This document shows, one piece after another, positions 10,667-22,610 of a DNA stretch of 64,000 nucleotides. Within the stretch, counting starts at the first letter, position 1, and the number at the start of each line of letters is the position of its first letter. The position numbers and the translations under genes are program-made. The stretch is from Bos javanicus (Eukaryota; Chordata; Mammalia; Artiodactyla; Bovidae), in assembly GCF_032452875.1 (NCBI RefSeq), contig NC_083876.1, positions 9,486,001 through 9,550,000 on the forward strand, read 5' to 3'. A model generated the notes under the pieces. It had not been told where the DNA came from and searched no databases. It saw nothing but the letters and a program-made list of their open reading frames with translations.

Positions 10667-13600
10667 CTGAGTAAAATTGTAAGACAGTAAATATAACTCT
10701 TGTTTTTTGTATTCAGGTGTATTACCATATTTCCTAATTATGCTATTTTAGATTCCAGACCTACGGAAACACCACAGTGTGAAATCCATGTGCTAGCTGT
10801 TCTTTCATGACTGTTCATAAAGACCTTTACTGAAGTCCATTCATGTGCATTAAAGTTCCATCTTAAAATACACAGTAAATACAAAACTCCCTCATAGCTA
10901 AGAAAGGTCCCCAAATGCCACATAATTTCAACAGTGTTACTATTTATGCTACCTAAAGAGCTACTGTTCAGCAATCCCACCTCAAAAACACATTCTGCCA
11001 AAAAACACATTCTTGCAAAGTTCTTGGCCACATTCTTCCACAAATGACAGAAGAGAACATTTGAAATCCAAATCAGCTGTACCAATTTACATGTTTAATT
11101 AAAGCAGGTTCTTAAAATTGTATTTTGATGTAACATGTTAAGATTATTTGTTATTTTCATAATTGGATCTTCTCCTCCCCAAATATAACCTAGACTCACA
11201 TAAGCATTTTGAGTATCGGTCACTTGCAGATGTGAGATCAGTCCCTGCACACTGAGCATGTTTGTCTTTTCCAGGATCTTCAAAGTATGAAGTTAAAGTG
11301 ACAGCTGGTTGCTTGTCAGTGGACATGGGACAAGGGAAATGTGACCAGTTCTTACTTCTCTATTGCAACCCAGTTGTTCCCCAATCTGCCAGTTAAAACG
11401 GTGGCCCCTTCCTAATTTACTGCGTTAAGTGGCAGCAATAAGACGTCACTGTCCCTCCTGCACCCTCCTCATCTTTGGAGGCAGCCGTCTGGAGCAGCAT
11501 CAGCTACTTGGGTGGTCTTCTCTTGAAACCAAGCGGCTCAAAGCAGAAGACCACACTTTTAAAAATCAGGACCTAGTAAATGTAAATATCACCTTCACAT
11601 CTCTATCTTCAAGATTGTATCATTCTACTTTCCTCCTCATAAGCATAGAGAAATTATTAAGCGAAGGATAAATCTTAGGAAAAGTGAAGTCGCTCAGTCA
11701 TGTCCGACTCTTTGCAACCCCATGGACTGTAGCCTACCACGCTCCTCCGTCCATGGGATTTTCCAGGCAAGAGTACTGGAGTGGGTTGTCATTTCCTTCT
11801 CCAGAGGATCTTCCCAACCCAGGGACTGAACCCAGGTCTCCTGCATTGTAGGCAGACGCCTTATCATCTGAGCCACCAGGGAAGTTTAGGTAAACTAGAT
11901 GCCAATTAATTTTGTTTGACATTGCTTAAAACAGTTATGGACCAGGACCCAAAGCCTCAGATAACCTTTCTTCAGATCATACTCCAGTTTATAGTCCTCG
12001 TCTGTGTAAAGAAGCCTTCCAAGTGGCTCAGACGGTAAAGCGTCTGTCTACAATGTGGGAGACTGGGGTTCGATCCCTGTGTTGGGAAGATCCCCTGGAG
12101 AAGGAAATGGCAATCCACTCCAGTACTATTTTCCAGTACTGGAAAATCCCACAGACAGAGGAGCCTGGTAGGCTACAGTCCATGGGGTCGCAAAGAGTTG
12201 GACATCACTAAGCAACTTCATTTTCACTTTTCACTTTCTGTGTAAAGAAGAAAAGATAAGAAGAAATATCTAAGTGGATAGTGGTTTATTTATTACAAAC
12301 GAATATGGTGGTGGTCATGGTCATTTAGTCGCTAAATCATGTCTGACTCCTGCGACCCCATGGACGGTAGCCTGCCAGGCTCTTTTGTCCATGGGATTTT
12401 CCAGGCAAGAATACTGGAGTGGGTTGCCAATTCCTTCTCTGGGGGAATCTTTCCAACTCAGGGATCGAACCCAGGTCTCCTGCATTGCAGGCAGATTGTT
12501 TTCCCATTGAGCCACCTGGAAAGCCCCAACACATATAAATGTATTGTGTTGCCATATGTGCAATGCCAGTTACATTAAGATATATTGTTGGGGTCAGAAA
12601 TTCCTAAACCAAAACATACCTCAGTTCCAAGAATATTTAGCTATAAGTGAAAATATTCAACTTGCTATGATTTTTTGTCTTTAGCTATAAAATTTTATCA
12701 TCTTTATTATAGCATAAGCAAACATATAACTTCTTTCACTTCAAATATTTTTGCAAATCTTCAATAAAGTGGGTCAACTAAGTCAACAAATGTCATTGTT
12801 TTGTTAGTTTTACAAAACTAACAAAAACTGGAAAATTTCCTTTTGAGTACTCTTATCATCCAAGTACTTCTTTTAGCCATTGTTTTCTAACATGACTGGC
12901 TTTTATTCATAAGACTGGGTGGATTTCCTTTGCAGCTTTTATTTTTAACTGGTCACTGGTAATGCTTATTATTCTCTTTGAAAATCTTTCAATTCTCTAC
13001 ATATATTTTATATCTGTCATGTGCATGGGAGGTTTAAACATGTACACTTAAAAAGATTCACTTTGGAGCTAAAGAGGAAAAAACATATACAGCAACTATT
13101 TACTATCCTATGTTCCCCAGATGGGGATGTTTAACATACATATTTCAATATTTTTTAATATAAGTTATTTCCCTTAAGATTTTTCAGACTGTACCTATTC
13201 CAGAGAGCCCTCTAAACTAAGAGGTTCACTAATGACAGTTTAAGATACTGCTTACTGTGTAATTATAAAATCTTACAGAACATTATACATCTCATTTAAC
13301 CAACTAAATTAGTTTAGAACTAGGAGATACATTTTTAAAGTTTTATTCAATGATGAAATTTGGCATTTTTGCAATTTAAATTACAGATATAGTCTTTTGA
13401 GTATTCTTTTCAATAATTGATGTGAATTTAACTGGATACTTAAAGAATTGGTGCAGGTAGTTAAAAATAGTTATTGTTGAGGTGTGAGGTTTTCCAAGAA
13501 AAAGGATAAACCCTAGTGTTTTGTCTCCTCTTACTTAAACCATTAATTTCCTAGGCTTTTAAAAAACTATATGTGTCACCTATTATTTGTTTAAAGATGT

Positions 13601-16600
13601 ACTGGGGAAGGCTGTAGAGTTTCATCAGAGAAAACAACTCTATTTGTTTTGATTCTAGAAGTCACAGTAACTTCTTCACATGACTCCTTTGCAAAGACAT
13701 TAGGAGGTTAACTGAGGGATGTCTCCCAATTTGTGCTTCATCAAATTTTTCCTGCTAAATAAGCAAAGAGATTATGTTGAAGGTAGGATATGATAAAATG
13801 TCTTCCTTTACTTCTGACTTGGTCAAGTTGTTTTCTTTTTTTTTTAATGGGAGGTTGTTGGGGTCACTAGAAAACCATTTATGGACATTAAATCAAGAGT
13901 ATCCAACTCTCTCTCTCTCCATATATGTGAATATAATATGTGTGTATACAATATAATCAAGATTGTCATGTTATTAATCTTTCAAACTAAGTTAATGCAT
14001 TAAAAGGAAAGAGGAGAAACATGATGAGAAGAGAAAACTCCTTTTAGTGTTCAGATTGGTTATATACGTACATGTACTTGTATGTACCTAAGACCATTTA
14101 AAAGTTCTCACAAGTCTAATTCATAGAACAGTTAGTCCCATTGTCTTTTTTGGATACTTAAGATTCTGTTCTTGAAAATATGCTATGCATGTCGATAAGC
14201 AAACTTGACAGCATACATAATTTAAAAGAGGCTGAATCTATAAATGATTAATTTCATTATGTTACAATCTGCACAGAATATCTTAAGAGGAGAATCATAC
14301 AGTTTGAATAAAAGATAAGAAGTCCTTGGACCATGGAACATTTGTTTATGACTTTAACCCATGAAAAGCTAAAAATTGTATTTGTTGCTGCAAACAAACA
14401 CAACATATCTGAAGCACGAGATGAGAATGTAAAACTCTTATGCCTAAAATAAAGAATTAAAAGCATCAAAATTATGTGGTTATGAATATTTTTAAAAATT
14501 GAAAAGATAAATAACCACAAATTATGATTCTATCATGTTAGCTCCATGCGCTATAATCTTCCTCCCACGAAGATCAGCCTATATTCTCCAGCACAGAAAT
14601 CCCCTTAAAAGTCAAGATGGTCTACTGCATGCATGGTTTGAGAACAATTCCAGTTTCTGCCTTTTTAAAGCAGGACTGCTTGGACTTTCCTGGTGGCTCA
14701 GATGGTAAAGCATCTGCCTACAATTCAGGAGACCTGGGTTTGATCCCTGGGTTGGAAAGATCCCCTGGAGAAGGAAATGGCACCCCACTCCAGTACGATT
14801 GCCTGGAAAATCCCATGGACAGAGGAGCCTGGTAGGCTAAGTCCATGGGGTCGCAAAGAGTCGGACACAACTGAGCGACTTCATTTGGTTGGTGCAGGGC
14901 AACTTAAGAAGAAAGAGTCCACTAAGGAAAAGGCCGCATCAGCACCTCTGCCCTCTAGTGCTCTCCACTATTACAGCAACACTTCACCAATGCCCCTGTG
15001 CACCTGGCTCTCCTGGAGCCCTCTCAGTTTAGCAATATTTACTCTTCATGGCAACCAGTGGCATTGCTAGTGTTATTCCTAATTCTAACCTGCGGGAACT
15101 GGGTCAAAGACAGTTTAAGAAACTTGCCCAAGGGGATCCATCCATCTCAGCCCTGGTTCTCCTCCTTCCCTTTTTTTTTTCTCCTACTCTCTTCTTCTAC
15201 TTCCTTCCTCCTTCTTCCTTAATACGTAAAACAAGAGCCTTTAGTCTTTGTGGGGACAGGGAGTCAGAATGATAGAGACTATGGGACATTAGTTGTAGCC
15301 TATGAAAAATATTTTGTGACCACTTTAGGTGCTTAAATAAAAACAAGAAAGACAAGCGGGAGGAAGGAAGGCTGCGTGGCCTCCACCTCTGAACTTAGAG
15401 TTAATGACAGTCCAGACACTACCTTAAATTTAGAGAAGAAAGGTCAGCATTAGGGTCTGGTGTCATGTTCAATTATTTTATTAAAGAAATAAAAACCAGA
15501 GTATTCTAAACTTATTTAAGAATACATCCAGCTCTTCTGTACGTGAAAAGAAAATATATGAAAAATCCAAATGTTAATCTTTCCAAAGGCAACTGGTTTC
15601 CAGGGTCACTATGGGGGGTAGTGGTTAAAGGCACAGCCCCTGAATCAACTCTGCCTGGATTTCAATCCTCTCAGCACCGCCTCACCCTGCGACGTTATGC
15701 AAGCAACTTCAACTCTCTGGCCTCAGTTTGCTCTTCCATGAAATATGGATAAAAATGTCCCCACCACAAAACTGTAATAAGGATGCTATTTAGTGTTGAT
15801 TAGTAAATCTAGAAAAAGAGCTTATACAGTGTACTATTATTGTTTTATAAAATATAATATGTTCAAAACACGAATTTCTATATGCAATCTGGAACTATAT
15901 CAGAATATTCTAATTTTACCAAAATTTTCATTATTATTAACACTTAGCATTTCTATGATATTCTTTTGCTGTTCTAATTAGTCATTATTTACCTTTACAT
16001 CTTAGTTTCTATCGATGTCTTAATTTTCTTGTTCATATACTAAAGAAATCTTAACCACATTTTTTACCTAAAACATTCATTCAGCATCAACATCACATTT
16101 AAGGTATTTAGGTAATATAAAGCTGAAAACCCTGAAGCTCATTCATAACAATGTCATGACTCAATACCTACACATGCATTAAAACATCTTGGTTATAAAT
16201 GATTTAAAGAAGAAAAAGCTTAGCTCCAGAGAAGGAGATACAGGATTTTTTAAAGTATTATCACTGCCATTGTTTCTCTTATCATTATTCTAGTTTTAGT
16301 TTTGTCTGGGTCCTGCCAGGAGCCAAGCATTGGATGTGTGGATCTATTTCAGCACCAGGATACTTGAACAGCTCCATTGTGAGCCTTCTAACCACTGGGT
16401 GGTTTCTAGTTAAATTTATGCTTAACCCCTGGCACTTTTCACAGAGGGTCCTTTCAGGCAAAAACCAGACAAATTATAGAAAAACAGAGAGCAAAGTAAT
16501 AAGAACATGTCCTGAATCAATGTATAATAGTCTCAGTGATTTTTTTTCCTGGAATGGAAAGTAAATTACACACTGAAAACATGAAAAGCATTCACATATT

Positions 16601-18834
16601 TGGGCACTAAAGATAGGTAGGTAAATAAATTCCTTCATCTTTAAATAAAATCATGATCCAAGAAACATTGAGCTGGGAAAGACTCTCTAACATTGGATAG
16701 ATTTTCATTTTTTAAACTGTGTTTGAAGCTAGTAACTAAATCAAGTATTTTTTTATATTACCTGGTTGGAATCCTGAAGTCTACATTATTTCCCAACTTG
16801 TAAGCCACCTGTAAGGCAGTTGATCCAACTACCCTCTGGATAGCCCTTCTGGATGCTGCTTTATCTATCTGGAACTGAGAAATCAAGTCAAATCCTACAG
16901 AAAGGGGACATAAGATAAAAGTAAAATGAGACTAGTTTCATTCCTCTCCAGAGCCTTTCCCAGTAAAAGATGTATCAGGTAGATTTGTAGAAAGCCTGCA
17001 TTGTCAATATGATACACTGCTACTCACCTGGTAAATCATCTTGTCCAATCCTGACCTTTGGACAGAGTTCATTTTCACCATTGGAATTTGAATTAACAGG
17101 GAACCCTGCAAAGGAGATAGCATGTCATCTTCCCTCAACCCCTACAGAGATCACAGGAATATACCAATAATAATAAGAGCTGAGCAACGACTTAAAGTGC
17201 AATATTATACTAAACAGCTTCATGTCCAGTAGTATATTTGGCTTTAACTCTACAACTCTGTGATTATAATTTATTCATATTCAACCCATCCTGGGTTGAA
17301 GACACAAAGTTGCTTTAATAACGTGTGTTGGGGAAATGTTCCCTTTGGGGAAGTTTGGAATTTGTTCTTTTTGGAACCACATCTGCATGATGTTCTGAAT
17401 GGCACAGTGTCAGAACCCTATTTGGTTTGGGCTAGAATATATTGCTTTAAGCACCACAAATTTTAGAGATCCCGAGAGAATCCAGAGCCAATTCAATGGT
17501 ACTTCTGAAGAGTGGAGTTCTTAAGAATCTTTGTCAAGTAGAGGAAGGAGCTGAGGATTTCTCAGGATTCCCTAAGCCTACATAAACAGAGAGAATGTAC
17601 TTGATTTCACTTGAGATCAAATAAGTGTTCCAACTAAAATAATACCAGCATCTTAGAATGGGGAAGAGTAGTGAGGAGAAGAAAAGAAATCATGTGAATT
17701 AAACCCTCAATCACAAGGAGGATGAAAAATCCTAGAATGAAATTTGGTGCTTCTTAGCAAGTAAAAGATTGTAGGGAGGGCCACTTTTTTCAACAACACA
17801 AAAGCCTTCTTGTAACTGTCCAAACCCAGTGTCCTTCTGAGACTCACCTGGTGACAGACACTTCCTAGATTTCAGAAAAAGCATTTTCCGGTTACATAGC
17901 TTTGGCCTGCAATTTCAGTCCATCAAACATACTCTTTACAGCTCATCTGACCTCAGATTATTGGCTTCTATCTATTCATCCATCCACCCATCCATCTAAC
18001 ATTACCAACCACCATCTGAACCAGGTAGGTGCTGGGCTAGACACAGGTTAGGCTTCCTGCCCAACTGTGGTCACAGCCAAGACTTCTCCATATGCAGCAC
18101 TGAACACGGCCATAAAATACACCGACAGCCAAAGCAGGATTGAAGGAGGGTGTGAAGGACCCTGGCTGTCTCACTCAACCACAGACCTGCCTAGTCCTTT
18201 CAGGGAACAAGTAGTATTTTGAAATCGAGAAACTGGGACCTCTTACTTGGGCGACGCTTGACAGTCACTGATGCCCAGGTCCCCAGGAAACTGCATACAA
18301 AGAAGAGAACTGGAATTTTCCTAAAGAGGAGAGAAGAAAAATGTCTCAAACAGGAGTCCTTTCAGGTGGGGACTATGTCACGATTTTAAAAGTGGCACAC
18401 CTGATGAATGCAGGTGACTGGTCCTCAGCCTAGTTTATTTTTTTTTTCCATTTTCTTTACTAAATTCAATTGAGAGAGTTCATGAATTCTCAGTTTCCCA
18501 ACTCCTATTCTAAAATGATCACGAGACGACTGGCTTTCCCTGTCTCGCTTTCTCCATACCTACCCGTCTTGCTGTTTCTACCCTTCTATCTCTGTCTCTG
18601 CTTTCTTTTATCTTCCTTCTCTGCCTCTCCATTTTGGCGGCTGTCTCTCTTCTCTCTCGTTTTCACTCTTTTCTCCCTCTCTCGTCTCTCTCCATCTCCC
18701 TCCTCTCCCCTCCCTTCCCTCTCTCCTCCCCTGCTACCACTACTGTAAAAACACAGACTCCTGACTCTGAGCGCCCCCAGTCCAGTCTCCCCACCACTGC
18801 TTTCCATCTCAAAGTCTTACCATAAGCTCTTCAT
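10270..18834 (-). CDS. COL9A1: COL9A1, collagen alpha-1(IX) chain, 5' part (exons 1-5)
   Basis: Five minus-strand segments (18834-18821, 18320-18247, 17105-17028, 16894-16762, 10666-10270) join to 696 nt, exactly 232 codons, with GT-AG introns throughout. The product starts MKSLWKIPVLFFV, a hydrophobic signal peptide ending near residue 22-23. A basic stretch (VKRRPR) follows, then the NC4 domain, a TSPN / laminin-G-like globule. Cysteines 44 and 198 match conserved NC4 cysteines. Runs such as GLPEEYSFLTTFRMTGSTL and SSATLFVDCNRIESLPIKP identify COL9A1 by recall of the human protein. Collagen IX is a FACIT collagen that coats type II collagen fibrils in cartilage and vitreous, and NC4 projects from the fibril. 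The rest of NC4 and the collagenous domains lie off the left edge. The start was chosen because it is the only ATG giving a signal peptide in phase with exon 2. The long cartilage form is the one encoded here; the alternative short form starts further downstream. Confidence 0.95.
11680..11887 (-). mobile_element. Bov-tA SINE (antisense)
   Basis: BovA body then the reversed tRNA-like head (gggactgaacccaggtctcc, ending gagccaccagggaag). Inside COL9A1 intron 4. Confidence 0.94.
12015..12237 (+). mobile_element. Bov-tA SINE (sense)
   Basis: Complete Bov-tA with a small internal duplication around ccagtact at about 12117-12140. A 14-bp duplication, tctgtgtaaagaag, flanks it (12001-12014 and 12238-12251). 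Confidence 0.95.
12313..12527 (-). mobile_element. Bov-tA SINE (antisense)
   Basis: Antisense BovA body and tRNA-like head (gggatcgaacccaggtctcc ... gagccacctggaaagcccc), only 75 bp from the previous SINE and in the opposite direction. The pair could fold back as an inverted repeat in the COL9A1 pre-mRNA. Confidence 0.94.
14680..14890 (+). mobile_element. Bov-tA SINE (sense)
   Basis: tRNA-like head (ctttcctggtggctcagatg, box B gggtttgatccc) and BovA body ending cacaactgagcgacttc. Confidence 0.95.
15600..15785 (+). mobile_element. MIR SINE
   Basis: Ancient MIR in sense orientation: gtagtggttaaaggcacag, a degenerate box B, and the core cctcagtttgctcttccatg. Divergent; edges approximate. Confidence 0.7.
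16762..16894 (-). CDS. COL9A1: COL9A1 coding exon 4 (NC4)
   Basis: The 133-nt exon completes Gly56 and encodes residues 57-99 (FDLISQFQIDKAASRRAIQR onward to DFRIPT). The acceptor is cctttctgtag and the donor gtaatata. Only 133 bp of intron separates it from exon 3. Two leftover bases (AG) join the G of exon 5 to give Arg100. Confidence 0.95.
17028..17105 (-). CDS. COL9A1: COL9A1 coding exon 3 (start of mature NC4)
   Basis: The 78-nt exon encodes residues 31-55, FPVNSNSNG through IGQDDLPG, including Cys44. The acceptor is ctcctttgcag and the donor gtgagtag. Reading phase is preserved on both sides. Confidence 0.95.
17106..18246 (-). other. COL9A1: COL9A1 intron 2
   Basis: Intron between exons 2 and 3 with donor gtaagagg and acceptor tttgcag. 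The part 17960-18060 (catccatccacccatccatc, ggtgctgggctaga) looks like a weak antisense L2 / simple-repeat remnant. Nothing else is seen. Confidence 0.7.
18247..18320 (-). CDS. COL9A1: COL9A1 coding exon 2 (signal peptide)
   Basis: The 74-nt exon completes Trp5 and encodes residues 6-29, the hydrophobic core IPVLFFVCSFLGTWAS followed by the basic VKRRP. The acceptor is ctcctctttag and the donor gtaagagg. Its last base pairs with GG of exon 3 to form Arg30. Confidence 0.92.
18540..18740. repeat. polypyrimidine / polypurine tract in COL9A1 intron 1
   Basis: About 200 bp of almost unbroken C/T on the plus strand (tctctct, ctccctc, cctctcccctccc runs), so the COL9A1 sense strand is polypurine here. 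It fills much of the 500-bp intron 1. Such tracts can adopt triplex (H-DNA) structure. Confidence 0.8.
18821..18834 (-). CDS. COL9A1: COL9A1 coding exon 1 (start codon)
   Basis: This 14-nt coding segment supplies codons 1-4 and two bases of codon 5. An A at -3 and an A at +4 flank the ATG. The donor gtaagac follows directly at 18820. The residual TG pairs with the first G of exon 2 to give Trp5. The 5' UTR extends to higher coordinates, and its start cannot be read from sequence. Confidence 0.85.
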
Positions 18835-19250
18835 TTTCCCAACTGGCTTTCCTTCGTTGCCAACAGTCCCAATGAAGATGGGACTGTAGGGGAGTCAATA
18901 CTCCCCAAGGCCCCTTCAGTGCCACCCCAGGGCTGAGTTCTGGGCCAGCCTTGGTCCCTCCTGCCCTTGTGAGGGCTAAAAGCAAAGGGAGTGGACCAGA
19001 GGCAACTGGTGCTACTTTAAGCCAAAGCAGAGGGAAGGGGTGGGGAGATGCCGCCCAGTAAGGCCAGGCCTAGTCAGGGGTGTGTCCCCAAAGCTAACGA
19101 GGTTATACTGAAGGAGGGACTTAGCAAGGGAACATTTGCTGAAAAGAAAAAAAAAAATCAGGATGTGGAGAAGTTCACAGGCAAGCTGCTATAAGGACAC
19201 AGTGGAAACTTTGAGAACTGCTATAGGAATACAGTGGAAGCTTTTAGAGC
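18835..19250 (-). promoter_or_regulatory. COL9A1: COL9A1 5' UTR and proximal promoter region
   Basis: This is the sequence directly upstream of the COL9A1 start codon. No canonical TATA box is visible. AT-rich hexamers (gctttta, gcttaaag on the minus strand) are weak alternatives. A two-copy 32-bp tandem repeat lies at 19186-19248. The transcription start cannot be fixed without transcript data. Confidence 0.45.
19186..19248. repeat. two-copy 32-bp tandem duplication
   Basis: Imperfect copies beginning ctgctat at 19186 and 19218 share acagtggaa and an actt/gctt end. The repeat lies 350-415 bp upstream of the COL9A1 start codon. Confidence 0.75.
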
Positions 19251-19309
19251 AAAGTAGGGATGTGGGGGTTCACGGGGGCCCCGGTGCCCAGTCAACCTTG
19301 TTCTGAATC

Positions 19310-19690
19310 TCCGTTTGTTCTGACATGCTTCAGTTGTATGTCCTCCAGCAAATTAGTTAATACGTCTGTCACTCTGCTGCCTTAACTGCAAAACAAGTTG
19401 AAAATAGTTACCCCCAAATAGTTGTTTAGAGAATTAAACTGGATAGCAAGCAGAGTCTTGCACCTGGTTCAGGAGAACCATCATTATTCCCATCATCGTT
19501 ATCATTGATGTTAATATTGAGTCATTGTTATTGAGTTAATATTTCACCACGTGTTCCCCTCTACTGAAAGTACTTGAAGCCTGATAACATTTAGTGTTCG
19601 TGACATTATAAGGTAAGACTAACATTATTCCCACTTTAGAGGTGAGACAACTGAGGCACAGAAAATGAAGTAACTTATAACTTCAAAGTT
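19310..19690 (+). mobile_element. MIR-family remnants
   Basis: Two ancient SINE pieces. 19320-19480 carries the MIR core pattern (ctctgctgccttaactgc and trailing text). 19560-19690 carries the conserved ttcccactttagaggtgaga and caactgaggcacagaaaatg block. The SOX-like motif pair lies between them. Confidence 0.55.
19503..19529 (-). promoter_or_regulatory. paired SOX-class motifs upstream of COL9A1
   Basis: On the minus strand AACAATG (19529-19523) and ATCAATG (19509-19503) both match the SOX consensus WWCAAWG in the same orientation, 20 bp apart. They lie about 0.7 kb upstream of the start codon. SOX9 is a known activator of COL9A1 in cartilage; use of these sites is inference, and such short motifs also occur by chance. 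Confidence 0.3.
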
Positions 19691-21735
19691 GCATGGCTAA
19701 TTTACTCAACACTTGTGAGCTCTCTGCACTTGTTGGCTAGAGAGCCTGATAAAATCTCAAGCCTCAGGTCTTATTTCTTCCTAAACTCTATGGTAACAAT
19801 ACGAGTTGAGCAGAATATTCTTGAAAATCAGTGACATCTTATGCTCTAAAAACAAGTTGAGTGCAAGTTACCAGGAACACAGATCTGGAGAGAGAGATTT
19901 CTATCAGTCCCGTGTCAGACATACCCACCTTCTCCCAGAACCTGAGCAGGTCAAGAGTGAGTCCCCACCCCATCCACTCAGGACGGTCCAGCCCAAACTC
20001 AAGGACTGTTAGGGACAGGGGATCTAAAAGTCCTAATGAGCCATGGTATCTAGCATGAAGTAGTTTTGCTTCCTCAACATTTCTTTAAGTTTCAAATAAA
20101 CTAACTTTTTGTTTCACTGCAAAATAAGCAGTGTTTCTTCTTATGTTTTGTTTGTTCCCCTTGCCCCACCTCAAAAAAAAAAAAAAAAAATCCTTTCCTC
20201 TTCTGCCTCCCTCAGCTCACTGAAGGGTTTGGCTGAGGAAATGGGAGGTAGGCAAACTCCACCACCCATTTGCTTTCATTGCTTTTCTACTCGTGACCTA
20301 CCTGTTGGAGTCCTGTCTCCCCACAGCGCTGGGACATCCATTTCCTCATGTTGTTTGGAGTTTTCCATGCATCCCTGTCATTCTCCTTCCATCTATCCAA
20401 GACGATTTCCCTGGGCAGCCATTTTGGTTGAGTCACAGAATTACAGGTGGTCCTGCCTTAGCCTACTCTTAAAAGTCAACCAGGGCGTATCTTATCTAAA
20501 TGGAGCAGTTTACTAGCCCAGAGAACTGACTCTCTAGATAAACCTCACTTAGTCTTTAGAGACATCAACAATGACTCACTCTTAAGTAAGAGTGTGTTCA
20601 GACTGAGGACAGAAAAACTCTGCTGCGTAAGCTGGAGCCCTTGGCCTAGAAGAGCCCACATTTCCGTGAATAAATAAGGAGTGACATCAAGATGCAACCC
20701 AGTAAGTGCTGTTCCACAAATATGACAAACTGAGTCAGAGCGATCAAAGTGGGGGTTGCATTGTCACAGCCGTTCTTAGAACAATGTAAAAAGCTTTTGA
20801 ATGAGCCAAATGACGTGATGAAATTCTGCACTGGTTTCTAGTTATAAAAAGAACTTTCTATTGCACAGCATCTCAGTTAGAAAGCACAGAAATCCTCATC
20901 TCCGTTACCTTCTGACTTCTGCTTCTAAAGGGCCATATGGGTCCCAATTCTCCTGTTAGTAACCTAATTATGCTCTGTGTAATTCAGGGGGCATATGCGT
21001 CCTATACAAAATCAGTGTTAGGTCTCCTTTATATGGCAGAAACCAACACAGACCAGGTTGTAATATCAGCTTTTATCTGCTGCCAATAAACTTTAAAATT
21101 GCTTTAATAAAATTCAGAGAAAATTATGATTAAAAAAGAATTGACCCTCTACTGGTAGGACATCAAAGGAGACATCTTGACATCCCAAAATCACACAAGG
21201 TAAGCCAACCTTAGATCCATAGGGAAACGGGCTTTCTCCAAAAGCACCCTCTCCACTGAAGTTATCTATTTGCTAAACAAGTCCTCTAATATATTACTCC
21301 AGGAAAGAACTGGCAGGTTTCCCCATGGAATTATGGTTTTTGAGAAATTCTTTTGTTAAGTGTTTTAGAAATCTCACCTCTGCTTTTGCTCCTGCCCCAT
21401 CTCACTTTGAAGAATCTTCTATAGCTGGGATCTGAAGGTAAACTTTTAATAAAAAGATAAAAGAATAGAGAAGAAAATGGGTTTGCTTATAAGTGGTTTG
21501 GTGTATTTCCAGCTTGGCAGTTTTATTTAAGATGGTGAAGAGCAAGCAACTACTCTATTAAGAAAAAAATGTAAATCCAGAGAAAAAATATATTTTAAAA
21601 TATATGTATAAATGTAAAATATTTTTTAAAGATAAAAAGATATTTTTATCTAACATGCATATTTAAGGACACTTTTCCCTTCCTCCTCCCATCCCCATTT
21701 TCTATTAGTCATATTTCCTAATATGACATTAACCA
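19691..21735. other. upstream intergenic sequence, nothing recognised
   Basis: Unique-looking sequence upstream of COL9A1. A 17-19 nt A-run lies at about 20172-20190. No gene or nameable repeat is seen. Confidence 0.5.
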
Positions 21736-21739
21736 TTAT

Positions 21740-21935
21740 CATTGTGGCTCAGACTGTAAAGAGTCTGCCTACAATGCCGGAGACCCAGGGTCCATCCCTG
21801 GGTCGGGAAAATCCCCTGGAGAAGGAAATGGAAACCCACCCCAGTATTCTTGCCTGGAGAATCCCACGGACAGAGAGGAGCCTGGCAGACTACAGTCCAT
21901 GAAATCACAAACAGTTGGACACGACTGAATGACTC
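21740..21935 (+). mobile_element. Bov-tA SINE (sense, truncated head)
   Basis: Starts inside the tRNA-like head (attgtggctcagactgtaaa) and runs through the BovA body to cacgactgaatgactca. Confidence 0.9.
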
Positions 21936-22339
21936 ATATGCCATTAGGGTCTCAAAGGGAGCAGTAGAAACCCTGCAGTATTCCCCTCTGGTCATGCTAC
22001 AGCCTAAAGTCACAGGTACACAAGTTTTTTCATCATTAACTCTATTGCCTCACTATACCTAATAGTTCTAATCCTGAAAAACCATATGGAAGTGAAATCT
22101 GGTTATTTATGTCAGGCTATAAATGCACCAAGACAGCTTGATATTTTAAATGATCCATTTTATAAACAAAAGTATTTGATACAGAATAATTGTGCTTTAA
22201 CCTCTCTTAACCCCCCTCAAAACCCTGTGCTCTACATAACAGATATACACACTGATATTTTCCTTTCTATCCCCCCAGACTTTCATTTACTTACAGTTTA
22301 AATTAGGGAACATCATTACAAATAATCATCTTCCTTGAT

Positions 22340-22610
22340 CATCTACTTTCTTCATGTTTACTCAGTCATTCGACAAACACTTCTTGAATCAAGAAGTGTA
22401 CCCCAAGTATATGTCACGGCTACCAAGTGTCAGGAGTTGAAGAGAGAAGAAGTACGAATAAACACAACCTTGCCCTGAGGAAGATCATGGCTCAGTGTGG
22501 AATCAAATGTAAGAATGACTGTGAAATAACACGTGGAAGAGGCTGCACCATCACTGAAAACAAGTATGAACTCAGTCCAGGAGCACTGAGAAATTTTTCA
22601 GTTAAAAAAA
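22340..22610 (-). mobile_element. L2 LINE remnant (antisense)
   Basis: Antisense L2 3' end pattern: ctcagtcattcgacaaacac, a degraded accaagtgtcagg block, then a tgccctgagga region. Ends by an A-run at 22605-22616. Confidence 0.5.

Larger units (their letters stand above)
10667..16761 (-). other. COL9A1: COL9A1 intron 4 (6.1 kb)
   Basis: Donor gtaatata at 16761 and acceptor acaattttactcag at 10667. It contains four Bov-tA SINEs and a MIR, listed separately. The stretch 12530-14680 is AT-rich with no recognised element. Confidence 0.85.

Noticed and set aside
18470..18825. Serine/leucine-rich and arginine/glutamate-rich frames near the COL9A1 start
   Set aside because: They are low-complexity translations of the polypyrimidine tract in intron 1.
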